Below, in pieces: positions 24,260-32,706 of a stretch of 43,250 nucleotides of DNA. Source of the DNA: an uncultured Bacilli bacterium (GTDB taxonomy: Bacteria > Bacillota_I > Bacilli_A > RF39 > UBA660); the NCBI GenBank assembly GCA_910577075.1, contig CAJTKV010000012.1, positions 1 to 43,250 of the forward strand. The letters are read 5' to 3'. Position 1 is the first letter of the stretch; every line of letters starts with the position of its first letter. The position numbers and the translations under genes are program-made. The notes below the pieces were generated by a model. The model had not been told where the DNA came from and did no database searches. It saw only the letters and a list, made by a program, of their open reading frames with translations.

Positions 24260-25021
24260 ATGAATGATAGTGCAAGAGATTTTGAGGTTTTTGGTATTAC
24301 TGGATATACTGTTATGTCAAACTATCATTTAAGAGATTCTAATCTATCACTTAAAGCTAAAGGTTTACTTTCTATGATGTTATCTATGTCTAAAGATTGG
24401 GATTACTCTATAAGTGGACTTGAAAAAATATCACAAGAAGGTAAATATGCCATTAGGACAACTTTAGATGAATTGAAAAAGGCAGAATATGTTCAAATAA
24501 AACAGTATAGAGATGAAAAAGGATATTTTAAATATAAATATATAGTTTATTATTTACCCTATCCAGAATGGCTAAAAACAAGAAATTATCCAGATATCAA
24601 TAATCGGCATACCGATGATCGGAACACCGATAACTGCACACAAATAAATATCAATAATAAAAAAGATAAAATAGATAAAACAAAAATTGAACACAATATT
24701 TTAACTAAAGAACTAATAAATCTTAATTATATTAATGAAGATGATTCTAGTTCTTTTTTATTTGATGATTTGTTTGAAAAACTTATTGATGAAGGTAATA
24801 CTTATAAAGATTTATTAACTATAACACATTATATTATCAAAAGAGTAAAGGAAAGGAATTTTATTGATGAGAATGATAATGAAATTAAAAATAAATATGG
24901 TTATTTTAAAAGTTCAATTATTTCTAATATTAATAAATTTAAAAATTATTCAGAAGATCTTTACTCTGATGATGAATTTGATTGGTTAGATGATTATGAA
25001 ATGGAGGAGATTGATTTGTGA
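24260..25021 (+). CDS. Rep-like winged-helix replication initiator
   Basis: 253 aa from the ATG at 24260, preceded by TTTGGAGG; an upstream in-frame ATG at 24245 overlaps that site and is rejected. The N-terminal 110 residues (FGITGYTVMSNYHLRDSNLSLKAKGLLSMML..WDYSISGLEKIS..GKYAIRTTLDELKKAEYV) form a winged helix-turn-helix shared with RepA_N-like and phage replisome-organiser proteins of Bacillota. A short polar linker with a repeated RHTDD/RNTDN sequence follows, then a helical DnaD-like tail. It probably starts replication of the excised element. The next gene overlaps its stop codon by 4 nt. Confidence 0.75.
   Translation: MNDSARDFEVFGITGYTVMSNYHLRDSNLSLKAKGLLSMMLSMSKDWDYSISGLEKISQEGKYAIRTTLDELKKAEYVQIKQYRDEKGYFKYKYIVYYLPYPEWLKTRNYPDINNRHTDDRNTDNCTQININNKKDKIDKTKIEHNILTKELINLNYINEDDSSSFLFDDLFEKLIDEGNTYKDLLTITHYIIKRVKERNFIDENDNEIKNKYGYFKSSIISNINKFKNYSEDLYSDDEFDWLDDYEMEEIDL
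24604..24634 (+). repeat. Iteron-like tandem repeat inside the rep gene
   Basis: Two 15-bp units, CGGCATACCGATGAT (24605-24619) and CGGAACACCGATAAC (24620-24634), share CGGnAnACCGAT. They are unusually GC-rich for this region. RepA_N-type replicons carry their origin repeats inside the rep coding sequence, so this is a candidate initiator-binding site. Two units only, so evidence is thin. Confidence 0.4.
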
Positions 25022-25239
25022 AGAAACTTGAAGAATTAAAAATGTTAGAAGTCGAGGCAATGAGTGAATTTCAAGAACATATAAGTTTAGTTTTAACAGA
25101 TATGGATTCATTTAAAGAATATTTAGATCCTAAGGAGTTTAGAAATTTTCAAAAATGTTATGACTATTTAGATACCTTATGGGAAAAAATAGAAGATTCT
25201 ATCGTGCAACTATGTGATGCAGATGAAAGAGGCAAATGA
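25018..25239 (+). CDS. Small hypothetical protein, coupled to rep
   Basis: 73 aa starting with GTG in a GTGA overlap with the rep stop, with GGAGG 10 nt upstream. It is acidic and predicted helical (KKLEELKMLEVEAMSEFQEHISLV, YDYLDTLWEKIEDSIVQL). No family is recognised. The coupling suggests a helper of the Rep-like protein. A small terminator hairpin overlaps its stop. Confidence 0.65.
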   Translation: MKKLEELKMLEVEAMSEFQEHISLVLTDMDSFKEYLDPKEFRNFQKCYDYLDTLWEKIEDSIVQLCDADERGK

Positions 25240-25254
25240 GCCTTATTTTTTTCT
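25229..25254 (+). terminator. Terminator overlapping a stop codon
   Basis: AGGC (25230-25233) pairs with GCCT (25240-25243), flanked by a possible G-U pair, around the TGA stop, followed by TATTTTTTT. Confidence 0.55.
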
Positions 25255-25327
25255 CATGAAAGGTGGTGGTTTTATAGATATACAAAAATAAAATATTAAA
25301 AAATTAAAATGATAAGGAGGTGAAATT

Positions 25328-25696
25328 ATGTTAAATCAAGTAGTTATTGTAGGAAGATTAGTTCAAGAACCTACTGTTGAAAAGACAGAATCAGGTAAAG
25401 AAAGATCTTTTGTTACACTTGCAGTTCCTAGAAGTTATAAAAATGCTGAAGGAGAATATGAAACAGATTTTGTTGATTGTGTACTTTGGGGTGGAGTTGC
25501 TTCTAATACAGCTGAATATTGTAAAAAAGGTGATTTAGTTGGTATTAAAGGTAAAGTTGAAACTAACACTTATGAAAATGCTGATGGTGAAAAGAAAAAA
25601 TCAACTCAAATTGTAGCTGAAAAAGTAACTTTTTTATCAACAGCAAAAGAAAAAGAATCTGATAATGAAAAATCAGATGATGATTTAGATATGTAA
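25328..25696 (+). CDS. ssb: Single-stranded DNA-binding protein
   Basis: 122-aa SSB with the OB-fold landmarks MLNQVVIVGRLVQEPTVE, FVTLAVPRSYKN, DFVDCVLWGG and GDLVGIKGKVETNTYE. It binds single-stranded DNA during transfer or replication of the element. The C-terminal tip is acidic but ends DDDLDM rather than the usual DDDIPF-type peptide that recruits partners, so partner binding may be altered. AAGGAGGTG is the Shine-Dalgarno. Length is short compared with chromosomal SSBs (about 150-175 aa), as is common for element copies. Confidence 0.93.
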   Translation: MLNQVVIVGRLVQEPTVEKTESGKERSFVTLAVPRSYKNAEGEYETDFVDCVLWGGVASNTAEYCKKGDLVGIKGKVETNTYENADGEKKKSTQIVAEKVTFLSTAKEKESDNEKSDDDLDM

Positions 25697-25703
25697 TTAT
25701 GAG

Positions 25704-25797
25704 AAAAGAGCAAAGAAAAAGAGTTAATGCCCGTTAGCAAATAACTCATATAGTTATTTTAACACACCTTCTTTGTTCTTTTTATTTATTTTTTTAA
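25704..25797 (+). promoter_or_regulatory. Structured, switch-like leader/terminator before the transfer genes
   Basis: A 14-bp outer stem joins 25704-25717 with 25769-25782 (one G-U pair) and ends in a long T-rich tract, giving a strong terminator. Inside, two hairpins compete for the same bases: GAGTTA (25721-25726) with TAACTC (25742-25747), or AATAACT (25740-25746) with AGTTATT (25752-25758). It sits between ssb and the first transfer gene and could set how much transcription enters the transfer genes. The pairings are seen; the regulatory role is inferred. Confidence 0.6.
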
Positions 25798-25809
25798 GGA
25801 GGAGATAGA

Positions 25810-26088
25810 ATGAATAAATTAGTTAGTTTATTAAAAATAGAGCATCTTGAAGGTGGAGGATATAATGTTGATTCAATTATCAAGGCTATACAAACATTTT
25901 CTACATGGGCTTTAAGAATTGGAATTGCAGCAGCTGGGGTGTCATTAATTATTGGTTTTATTTTATATGCTGTAGTTGATGTTGATCAAAAACCTAGAGT
26001 TAAGCAAAGAATAATTCAAACTATGTTTGGTATTGTTGGTATTATTTTAGCAATTTCAATAGTTAATCTAATCATAGATTTGTTCTAG
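25810..26088 (+). CDS. VirB2/TrbC-like small membrane protein
   Basis: 92 aa with two membrane segments (about 37-58, ALRIGIAAAGVSLIIGFILYAV, and 72-91, MFGIVGIILAISIVNLIID) separated by a short basic loop (DQKPRVKQR). That hairpin topology and the position directly before the VirB6-like gene fit a pilin-like VirB2/TrbC component. AAGGAGGAG is the Shine-Dalgarno. Confidence 0.7.
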   Translation: MNKLVSLLKIEHLEGGGYNVDSIIKAIQTFSTWALRIGIAAAGVSLIIGFILYAVVDVDQKPRVKQRIIQTMFGIVGIILAISIVNLIIDLF

Positions 26089-26099
26089 GAGGTGGTTAA

Positions 26100-27506
26100 A
26101 TGTTATTAAAGGCATTAGATTTATTAAGGACATTGGGTTGGAGTTTAGTTCACTTTATATTTTCTCTAATAGATTCTTTATTTGATATTTTAAAAGGATT
26201 AAATGCTTTTGATATTATTAATTCAGTATCTGGGGATAATAACTTTAGTAAATTTCAAACTGGAGTAATTGCTATAGCAGTTACATTACTGGGGTTATTT
26301 GCAATAACTCGATTTGTAAAAAAGATTATTGATCCAGATGAAGGATTAAATTCCGAAGGAATAGTAAAAGAGATTGTAAAATGTGGTGTACTTATTATTA
26401 TGAGTACATTTTTATTTGTTCAGGCATCAACTTTTTCTATAAAACTTGCAGGATTTACTTCTAATATTTTTACAAGTAATAATGTAACATTATCTGATTC
26501 AATGCTTACTATGTTTATTGATTATTCAGATGGTTATAAAGATTCAGATGAATTTCAAAAAGAAGATATTGCTAAAAATATATCTAATGGAAATTTTAAT
26601 GGGAAGAAAATGTACAATGATAAATATGTAACATCTTCAAGATGGATTTTACCAGATGAGAAAGATTATAAATATGAAATAGATTGGATTCTAGCAGTAA
26701 TTGTTGGTGGCTTCTTCTTATACTCATTATTCTTTTGTGGAATGATGTTAGCTAGAAGGCAAATAGAGTTTTTATTCTTATTCGTGATTAGTCCTATTAT
26801 TTTTGCTACATCTGTAGGAAATAAAGAAAGAAGAAGTGCAGTAGTGCAACAATTGGTATCATTAATGTTACAGGGTGCAGTAATAATGCTTATCATTTCT
26901 CTTACAGCAATAGTAATGGGACAAATAAATGAAACAACATTTTTTACTAATTCATTTAAAGACATAATCATTAAATCTATTATGTATATTGGTTGTGGTT
27001 CATTCTTACTTACTGGATCACAAGTAGTAAATAGATTTATTGGTGGCAATGTATCAGCAAATTCTGGAAGAGAACAACTTATGGCAATGATGGGATTTGG
27101 TCATAGTATGGGTGCTATAGCAACAACAGGTGGTCTTGCAACTGTAGGAGCAGGATTGATGGGAGCTGGAGCAATTGCTAAAGGAACATCAAAGGCAGGA
27201 AGTGTTGGAAATTCGGCTTTAGGAAAAGTAGGACAAGCAGTATCATCTTTTGGTTCTAAAATGGGTGGCAATTATGAAAGTAGTGGAATTGGTAGTAATC
27301 TAAAAATGGTTGGAGATTATCTTCAAGCATCATCTTGTGTCAGAAGTCATCCAATGGGTAAAGATGGAAAACCAACTTCTAGTAAACTTTCTAGATTTGG
27401 ATCGGGAATGATGAATGCAGGTGCTAATTCAATGGCTCAAGCAGTTAATAGTGTTATACCAACAAGAAGTATGTATAGAAGAAGATATAGAGGGAGAGAT
27501 GAATAA
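26100..27506 (+). CDS. VirB6/TrbL-like polytopic transfer protein
   Basis: 468 aa with several membrane helices (for example TGVIAIAVTLLGLFAITRFV, IVKCGVLIIMSTFLFVQ, ILAVIVGGFFLYSLFFCGMMLA, FLFLFVISPIIFATSV, MLQGAVIMLIISLTAIVMG). A Gly/Ser/Ala-rich, probably cytoplasmic C-terminal tail of about 130 residues ends RRRYRGRDE. This is typical of the VirB6/TrbL channel scaffold of Gram-positive type IV secretion systems. It follows the pilin-like gene after 11 nt, with GGAGGTGG as Shine-Dalgarno, and its stop overlaps the next start. Confidence 0.85.
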   Translation: MLLKALDLLRTLGWSLVHFIFSLIDSLFDILKGLNAFDIINSVSGDNNFSKFQTGVIAIAVTLLGLFAITRFVKKIIDPDEGLNSEGIVKEIVKCGVLIIMSTFLFVQASTFSIKLAGFTSNIFTSNNVTLSDSMLTMFIDYSDGYKDSDEFQKEDIAKNISNGNFNGKKMYNDKYVTSSRWILPDEKDYKYEIDWILAVIVGGFFLYSLFFCGMMLARRQIEFLFLFVISPIIFATSVGNKERRSAVVQQLVSLMLQGAVIMLIISLTAIVMGQINETTFFTNSFKDIIIKSIMYIGCGSFLLTGSQVVNRFIGGNVSANSGREQLMAMMGFGHSMGAIATTGGLATVGAGLMGAGAIAKGTSKAGSVGNSALGKVGQAVSSFGSKMGGNYESSGIGSNLKMVGDYLQASSCVRSHPMGKDGKPTSSKLSRFGSGMMNAGANSMAQAVNSVIPTRSMYRRRYRGRDE

Positions 27507-27817
27507 TGTATATTACAGTTTCAAGTATTAAGAAAACACTAGGAAAATATATTGAAATGAATGATTTATACATAGGATTACCTATGTTATTTTCTTTTCT
27601 ACTTATATTTTCTTTTACTAATTTGAAGATACAATCGTTAGTATATCTAACAGTATGTGTCTTTTTAATGTTACCCGTTAAGGTATCAAAAAAGAATCGA
27701 ATGTATAAAGTGGTAGCTCTATTGTTTAGATATTTATTTAGATGTAGGGAATATTCCTACTCAAAGATTGGAGATGATGTTGATTGGAAAGACAAACTAA
27801 AGATGAAAAAAATCTAA
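27506..27817 (+). CDS. PrgI/VirB3-like transfer protein
   Basis: 103 aa with two closely spaced membrane segments (LYIGLPMLFSFLLIFSFTN, SLVYLTVCVFLMLPVKV) and a basic C-terminus. That is the layout of PrgI/VirB3 proteins, which always precede the VirB4 ATPase. The ATG overlaps the previous stop by 1 nt, and the VirB4-like gene starts inside its 3' end. Confidence 0.8.
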   Translation: MYITVSSIKKTLGKYIEMNDLYIGLPMLFSFLLIFSFTNLKIQSLVYLTVCVFLMLPVKVSKKNRMYKVVALLFRYLFRCREYSYSKIGDDVDWKDKLKMKKI

Positions 27818-30246
27818 AGAAAATGAAAAAATTAGATTCTAAAAACAATAGAAAGTTTTCATCTAAAGGACAAATGAAAAAAAGAATTAAAAATTCTAAA
27901 GCAATAACTAATGTTAAAGAAATAGGAGAAGATGGATTAATATATCTGAAGTCTGGGGAAGTTGCTACTATTATTGAGGTTAAAGCAATAGATTTATCTT
28001 TAACAAGTAATCACGAAAAGAATTTATTTTTTTCAATGTTAAAATCTTTATATCAAATACCTAATTTGAATATGAAGTGTTATAAGTTAAATGAAAAACT
28101 AAATTTAAATGCTAATAAGGTTAATTTAGAAAGAAAGATTGAAAAATATGCAAATGATGATAATAAAAGAATCTTATTAGAAGAATCTAGAAATCTGATA
28201 GATGATCTAGAAGAAAAGAATTTTACTGTTTCGAGTATTTATTATTGGGTACTAATTGCTAAAGATATAGCATTACTTAATAAACAATTAGATGAACTTG
28301 AGGATATTACTTTAAATATTGTTCCTAGAATATATATTGAAGGTATTACCAATAAATTAGAAATTTACAAATTTTTATCAAATCTTTATCTAACATCTAA
28401 TTCCTTAGATGAATTAGTATGGAGTGATTTACCTAGTTTGGTATGTCCTATGAATATATCTGAAAAAGTGGATAAATTAAAATTTGATGAGAAAGAGTTA
28501 CAGTTATTAACTGTTAAAAATGTTCCACCATTTGTGTCAGAATTATTTTTTGAGGATATATTTAATTATCCAGATGTTAGAGCATCTATTAGCATTCAGG
28601 AATGTATAACACAGGAAGAGTTGATAAGATGGGTAAATTCACAGTATCAATTTTTATTAACGGATAGAAATACTACAAAGAAATTAAGTGATGCTACAGA
28701 ACTTGATACTCAAAAAGAAAACTTTCAAGCTTTAATGCAAGATATAAAAAATGGTGATGAGAAAATTAAAGAAATTTCTTTAATTTTAATTGTTGAAGGA
28801 GATAGAAAACACAGGGAAAAAGTAATAAGAGATTTAAAAAGAATAGCTGATTCATATCAAATTAAACTCGATGTTCCTAGATTAAGACAGATGGAAGCAT
28901 GGCAAAGTTATGATATATCTACTAAGACTTTTGAAGATTATAGTTTTTATCTTCCTACACTTACATTAAGTGCTGGTTTTCCATTCACTAGAACATATTT
29001 TAATGATTCGAATGGGTATATGTTTGGTGTCGATATTCATACATCTTTACCAATATTCTATGATCCATTTATTTTAACTAATTCTCGTACATCACATAAT
29101 ATGGCAATTATATCTTCTACAGGGGGAGGTAAATCTTACACTATGAAGAAAATGATTGTAAATGAGTATGGTAGAGGTACTAAAATATTTATTTTTGATG
29201 CTGAGAACGAATATAAGAGAATTGTAGAAGCAAATCAAGGAGAATATATAGATCTTTATTCTAAAACTGGAGGAATTATTAATCCATTACAAATTAGATT
29301 TATTCCATCAGATGATGAAAATCATGATACTAAAGAAACCGATTGTCCACTTGCAAAACATCTAGGATTTTTAGAAGCTTTCTTTAAAACAGCATTTGAA
29401 AGTATAAATGAAAAAGAATTAGTTATGTTATTAGCAATAGTGGAAAAGTTGTATAACAAGAAAGGCATTTTTAAAAATACATCTATTAATACACTTCAAA
29501 ATATGAAACCAGAAGATTATCCTATATTTAGTGAATTGTATGAATTTTTACCAGAATATAAGAAAGATATAAAAAGTAAAGAAAAAGAAAAGATAATTGA
29601 ACAATTAGATATTTTGCTTTCTAGATTCTTAACAGGAACAGATTCATATCTTTTTGATGGATATACAACAATCAATTTAAAAAATGACTTGATTGCTTTT
29701 AACCTTCAAGAGCTTCTTTATAGTGGAAATCAAAGACTTATTAATACACAAACTTTAAATCTTCTTACTTATTTGAATAATAGTATTGTTTCAAATAAGA
29801 TTCTTAATGATAAAGTAAAGGTAGAAGATAGAAAACATGTAATGATAATTGCCGATGAGTTTCACTTATTCATAGATGAAAATAATTTTGAAGTTTTAAG
29901 GAACTTCGGTCAACTTGCAAGAAGAATCAGAAAATATTCTGGATCATTAGTTGTTGCAACTCAATCAGTAAAGGATTTTGTTGGAAGTCAATCAATTTTG
30001 AGACATGCAACAGCTATATTTAATAACTGTCAATATCAAATGATAGGTATGCTTAAAGAAGATGACTTACTAGCTTATCTAGAATTATTTAAGCAAAATC
30101 CACTTACTGATACTCAAAAGAATTTCTTAATGTCTGCAAGAAGAGGAGAGTTTTTACTTAATATAGATTCCAAAAATAGACTTAGAATTTGGATAAGAGC
30201 TACAGAACTTGAAAGAGAAATGATGGGTGAAAGAGATTCTAAATAA
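27784..30246 (+). CDS. virB4: VirB4/TraE-like conjugation ATPase
   Basis: 820 aa, a size typical of TrsE/VirB4 ATPases. The N-terminal half (about 1-400) is the VirB4 N-domain. Walker A SSTGGGKSYTMKK is near residue 443, Walker B VMIIADEFHLFID near 685, and the ATQSVKDFVGSQS motif near 725. It energises assembly and substrate transfer of the type IV secretion channel at the inner face of the membrane. The most upstream start is TTG at 27784 with GGAG 10 nt before; an ATG at 27823 is an alternative. It overlaps the PrgI-like gene. Confidence 0.93.
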   Translation: MERQTKDEKNLKKMKKLDSKNNRKFSSKGQMKKRIKNSKAITNVKEIGEDGLIYLKSGEVATIIEVKAIDLSLTSNHEKNLFFSMLKSLYQIPNLNMKCYKLNEKLNLNANKVNLERKIEKYANDDNKRILLEESRNLIDDLEEKNFTVSSIYYWVLIAKDIALLNKQLDELEDITLNIVPRIYIEGITNKLEIYKFLSNLYLTSNSLDELVWSDLPSLVCPMNISEKVDKLKFDEKELQLLTVKNVPPFVSELFFEDIFNYPDVRASISIQECITQEELIRWVNSQYQFLLTDRNTTKKLSDATELDTQKENFQALMQDIKNGDEKIKEISLILIVEGDRKHREKVIRDLKRIADSYQIKLDVPRLRQMEAWQSYDISTKTFEDYSFYLPTLTLSAGFPFTRTYFNDSNGYMFGVDIHTSLPIFYDPFILTNSRTSHNMAIISSTGGGKSYTMKKMIVNEYGRGTKIFIFDAENEYKRIVEANQGEYIDLYSKTGGIINPLQIRFIPSDDENHDTKETDCPLAKHLGFLEAFFKTAFESINEKELVMLLAIVEKLYNKKGIFKNTSINTLQNMKPEDYPIFSELYEFLPEYKKDIKSKEKEKIIEQLDILLSRFLTGTDSYLFDGYTTINLKNDLIAFNLQELLYSGNQRLINTQTLNLLTYLNNSIVSNKILNDKVKVEDRKHVMIIADEFHLFIDENNFEVLRNFGQLARRIRKYSGSLVVATQSVKDFVGSQSILRHATAIFNNCQYQMIGMLKEDDLLAYLELFKQNPLTDTQKNFLMSARRGEFLLNIDSKNRLRIWIRATELEREMMGERDSK

Positions 30247-30262
30247 AATCATACTTAATATG

Positions 30263-30271
30263 TGATATAAT
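30263..30271 (+). promoter_or_regulatory. Extended -10 promoter after virB4
   Basis: TGA followed by TATAAT (30266-30271), 40 nt before the ATG at 30311. It is the second copy of the TGATATAATT promoter string seen at 23747. Confidence 0.5.
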
Positions 30272-30310
30272 TGAACTAACAAATAAGTGGTAATCTGAAG
30301 AGGTGATACT

Positions 30311-30911
30311 ATGTCAAATTATGTAGCAAACAAAATTATTTGTAAAAAAGAGTTTTATAAAAAATACCTTTTAGATTTAAATCCTTTTGGTGATGAGATT
30401 CCTGATGGTTATGTGAAGACACATCCATATATTACTTTTAATAAATTATATAATGTTGAAAGTTTAAATGAATATGGAGAAAAATATGGAACTTATGTTT
30501 ACTATGGATTTGGACAATAGTGTAAGAGAACTAGATAAGGATAATGTTGAAATTTTATTTCAGACTAGATGGCTATATCCGATATATGCAATTGTTAAAG
30601 CAATAGAATTAGACCATAATATAGTATGGTATGCGGTCGAAGAAAATATAATATATATTTCGAGGTTTGAGTGGAATAAAAATAAGGTTGTCGAAAAAGT
30701 TTTGGATTTAGGAAATGATAAATTTGATGAATGGTATGATAAAAATATAATGAATGATAATATCTACGATAATTTAGAACCTTGTGATGATACTACTTGG
30801 TATTTTAACAATTATAATGAGAAAGATTGGAAACTATGGGATACTGATGATTTAATTAAAAGATACGAATCAAGGTATCCATCAAAAGAGTATTTTGATG
30901 AAATGGAATAA
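30311..30911 (+). pseudogene. Api92/DUF1281-like accessory protein split by a frameshift
   Basis: The first frame (30311-30520, 69 aa) starts MSNYVANKIICKKEFYKKY and stops after YVYYGFGQ. A second frame (open from 30468 to 30911) continues as NSVRELDKDNVEILFQTRWLYPIYAIVKAIELDHNIVWYAVEE. Joining them with a one-base shift near 30516 (YVYYGFG to NSVREL) gives about 200 aa. The N-terminal NxV.NK and the TRW.P..A...L pattern resemble Api92/DUF1281-like proteins of mobile elements, which are of unknown function. GAAGAGGTGAT precedes the start. Two separate short proteins are possible but less likely, because the second has no good ribosome site. Confidence 0.6.
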
Positions 30912-30935
30912 ATAAAAATTTACGGAGGCATAAAA

Positions 30936-31463
30936 ATGAGTAAAATAGAATTAGTAAAGGGCTCTTGTGCAGAACAACATGTAGATGCAGTCGTTAATGC
31001 TGCAAATAGAAATTTATGGTCTGGTGGTGGAATATGTGGAGTAATTTTTAAAAAAGCTGGATATACAGAATTAAATTGTGCTTGTGAAAAATATAAAACA
31101 CCATTAAAAGATGGAGATGCAATTATTACCCCATCATTTAATATGAAAAATTGCAAATATATAATTCATTCGGTAGGACCAGATTTTGGACAAACTCCTA
31201 ATGCATTTCAAGAATTATATGATGCATATTACAACTCATTTAAAGTTCTTGTGAATAATGGATTAGAATCAATCTCCCTTCCATTAATAAGCTCAGGAAT
31301 ATTTGGATATGGTTTAGATAATCCGCCAGGAGAATCATGCAAACAATGTTTAAATGCATATAATAATTTTGTTAAAGACTATCCTGAAGCAAATATAAAT
31401 GTTAAATTATGTGCTTTTTCAGACAAAGAATATTTAGAATGTTCAAAACAATTTAATATATAA
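30936..31463 (+). CDS. Macro-domain ADP-ribose-binding protein
   Basis: 175 aa covering a whole macro domain: DAVVNAANRNLWSGGGICGVIF (adenine/ribose loop), HSVGPDFG and LPLISSGIFGYGLDNPP (phosphate loop). It may bind or hydrolyse ADP-ribose derivatives such as protein ADP-ribose esters or O-acetyl-ADP-ribose. The Asn-Ala-Ala-Asn and GIFGYG signatures are intact. The TACGGAGG Shine-Dalgarno is strong. It lies inside the transfer region as apparent cargo and could counter ADP-ribosylation-based host defences during transfer; that role is inference. Confidence 0.9.
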   Translation: MSKIELVKGSCAEQHVDAVVNAANRNLWSGGGICGVIFKKAGYTELNCACEKYKTPLKDGDAIITPSFNMKNCKYIIHSVGPDFGQTPNAFQELYDAYYNSFKVLVNNGLESISLPLISSGIFGYGLDNPPGESCKQCLNAYNNFVKDYPEANINVKLCAFSDKEYLECSKQFNI

Positions 31464-31486
31464 GTTATAATTAAACAATATTTTGT

Positions 31487-31514
31487 AGCAGACTAGGACT
31501 AGTTTGCTTTTTTA
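31487..31514 (+). terminator. Intra-operon terminator
   Basis: AGCAGACTAG (31487-31496), a 2-nt loop and CTAGTTTGCT (31499-31508), with one G-U pair, are followed by TTTTTT. It lies before the M23 peptidase gene. Confidence 0.75.
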
Positions 31515-31528
31515 TTGGAGGTAGATAA

Positions 31529-32467
31529 ATGAATAAAAATAAAAAAAGTAAAATAATAAAGTTAGTTATGGGAAGTAGTATAGGAATGGTAACTATGGCA
31601 CTTGTAATAATTATTCCCTGTTTAATGATATTGGACTTTTTTGGAGCAAATATTACTGATGATTATGTTGAAAATAATATGGATTATGCAGATCAATATA
31701 AATCCACTCTAAATAAAGCTTTAAAAAATGGATACGGATATGTTCCATTAAACAGAATTTTATATTTTTATTTAGAAAATGATCAGTTATCATTTTATGA
31801 TATTTATGTAGATAATATAGATAAAGATACTAATAAAATGATGACAATTAGTGATGTGTGTGAATTATCAAAGTATAAAAATTATGATGGATGTAAAAGT
31901 TTAAATACAGAAAGTCAAATTGATGAAGAACAAAATAAACCGTTTGTTTCTCCTATTGATTTTTCTAAAGCAACAGTTACATCTTTTTTTATGGAAGAAA
32001 GAATTGTATTTGAAGAATCTGATGTGCATACTGCTTGGGATTTAGCAACAGGTAATCAAACACCCGTTTATGCTACATGTGATGGAATAGTAACTGAGGT
32101 TAGTTTCACTCAAAAAGAAAATGTTACAAACACATCAGCAGGGGGAGGTAATCAAATTAAAATTAAATGTGAAATAGATGATGAAGTAACTTATACAGTA
32201 TGGTATGCACATTTGTATCCAAGTTCAGCTAAAGTAAAAGAAGGAGAACAAGTAAGAGCTGGAGATGAACTTGCAGGAGTTGGAACTACAGGTTATTCAA
32301 CAGGTCCTCACTTACATTATCAAGTTATGTATGATGGCAATAATGTAGATGGTATGAGCTTGATAGATTTTTCAGATAAAAATACAATACATAAACCAGA
32401 TTTAAATAATGGTTATATCCATAATGAATTTTATAATCCAAATAATGGCTATCCATTACAACCATAA
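31529..32467 (+). CDS. M23 (LytM-like) peptidase of the transfer system
   Basis: 312 aa. One N-terminal membrane segment (about 9-33, VMGSSIGMVTMALVIIIPCLMIL) anchors it outside the cell. The C-terminal half is an M23 zinc metallopeptidase: HTAWDLA (HxxxD), then YAHLYPSS and GPHLHYQV (HxH). All zinc ligands are present. It should cut peptide cross-links of the wall to open a path for the conjugation machinery, like the wall hydrolases of other Gram-positive elements. TTGGAGGTAG is the Shine-Dalgarno. The presumptive oriT follows immediately. Confidence 0.9.
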   Translation: MNKNKKSKIIKLVMGSSIGMVTMALVIIIPCLMILDFFGANITDDYVENNMDYADQYKSTLNKALKNGYGYVPLNRILYFYLENDQLSFYDIYVDNIDKDTNKMMTISDVCELSKYKNYDGCKSLNTESQIDEEQNKPFVSPIDFSKATVTSFFMEERIVFEESDVHTAWDLATGNQTPVYATCDGIVTEVSFTQKENVTNTSAGGGNQIKIKCEIDDEVTYTVWYAHLYPSSAKVKEGEQVRAGDELAGVGTTGYSTGPHLHYQVMYDGNNVDGMSLIDFSDKNTIHKPDLNNGYIHNEFYNPNNGYPLQP

Positions 32468-32683
32468 TCCCAACCATTAAAAAGACTTTAAAATATAAAG
32501 ATAAAGTAATTAATCCCAACCATAACAATGGTTTAATTTTGCAAGTGCAAAATAAGTTTTTCCCTACAACAAAACTCCATAGAATATGGATTTTATTAAG
32601 TTGTGGGGAAAATCTCTTATGCTCTTGATATTTTTGTATTCAAAAATGTCTTAATAATGGTTGGGATTAAACCATAACAATCC
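32466..32683. other. Palindrome-rich region, presumptive oriT
   Basis: AATCCCAACCAT occurs at 32466-32477 and 32512-32523 and inverted at 32657-32668. AACCATAACAAT repeats directly at 32518-32529 and 32670-32681. Between the outer repeats lie ATTTTGC/GCAAAAT (32536-32542/32547-32553) and a 13-bp stem TTTTCCCTACAAC/GTTGTGGGGAAAA (32558-32570/32600-32612) enclosing TCCATA/TATGGA. Non-coding DNA of this kind directly before ribbon-helix-helix and relaxase genes is where origins of transfer lie. The nick site itself cannot be placed. Confidence 0.6.
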
Positions 32684-32706
32684 ATGTAATAAAGGAGGAA
32701 GATAAG

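Noticed and set aside
24604..24634. A second CRISPR array
   Set aside because: The 15-bp units are tandem, without spacers, and lie inside a coding sequence.
31560..32467. Prophage lysis module (M23 peptidase plus amidase)
   Set aside because: No capsid, tail, portal, terminase or holin genes are present; the peptidase is membrane-anchored and embedded among conjugation genes.
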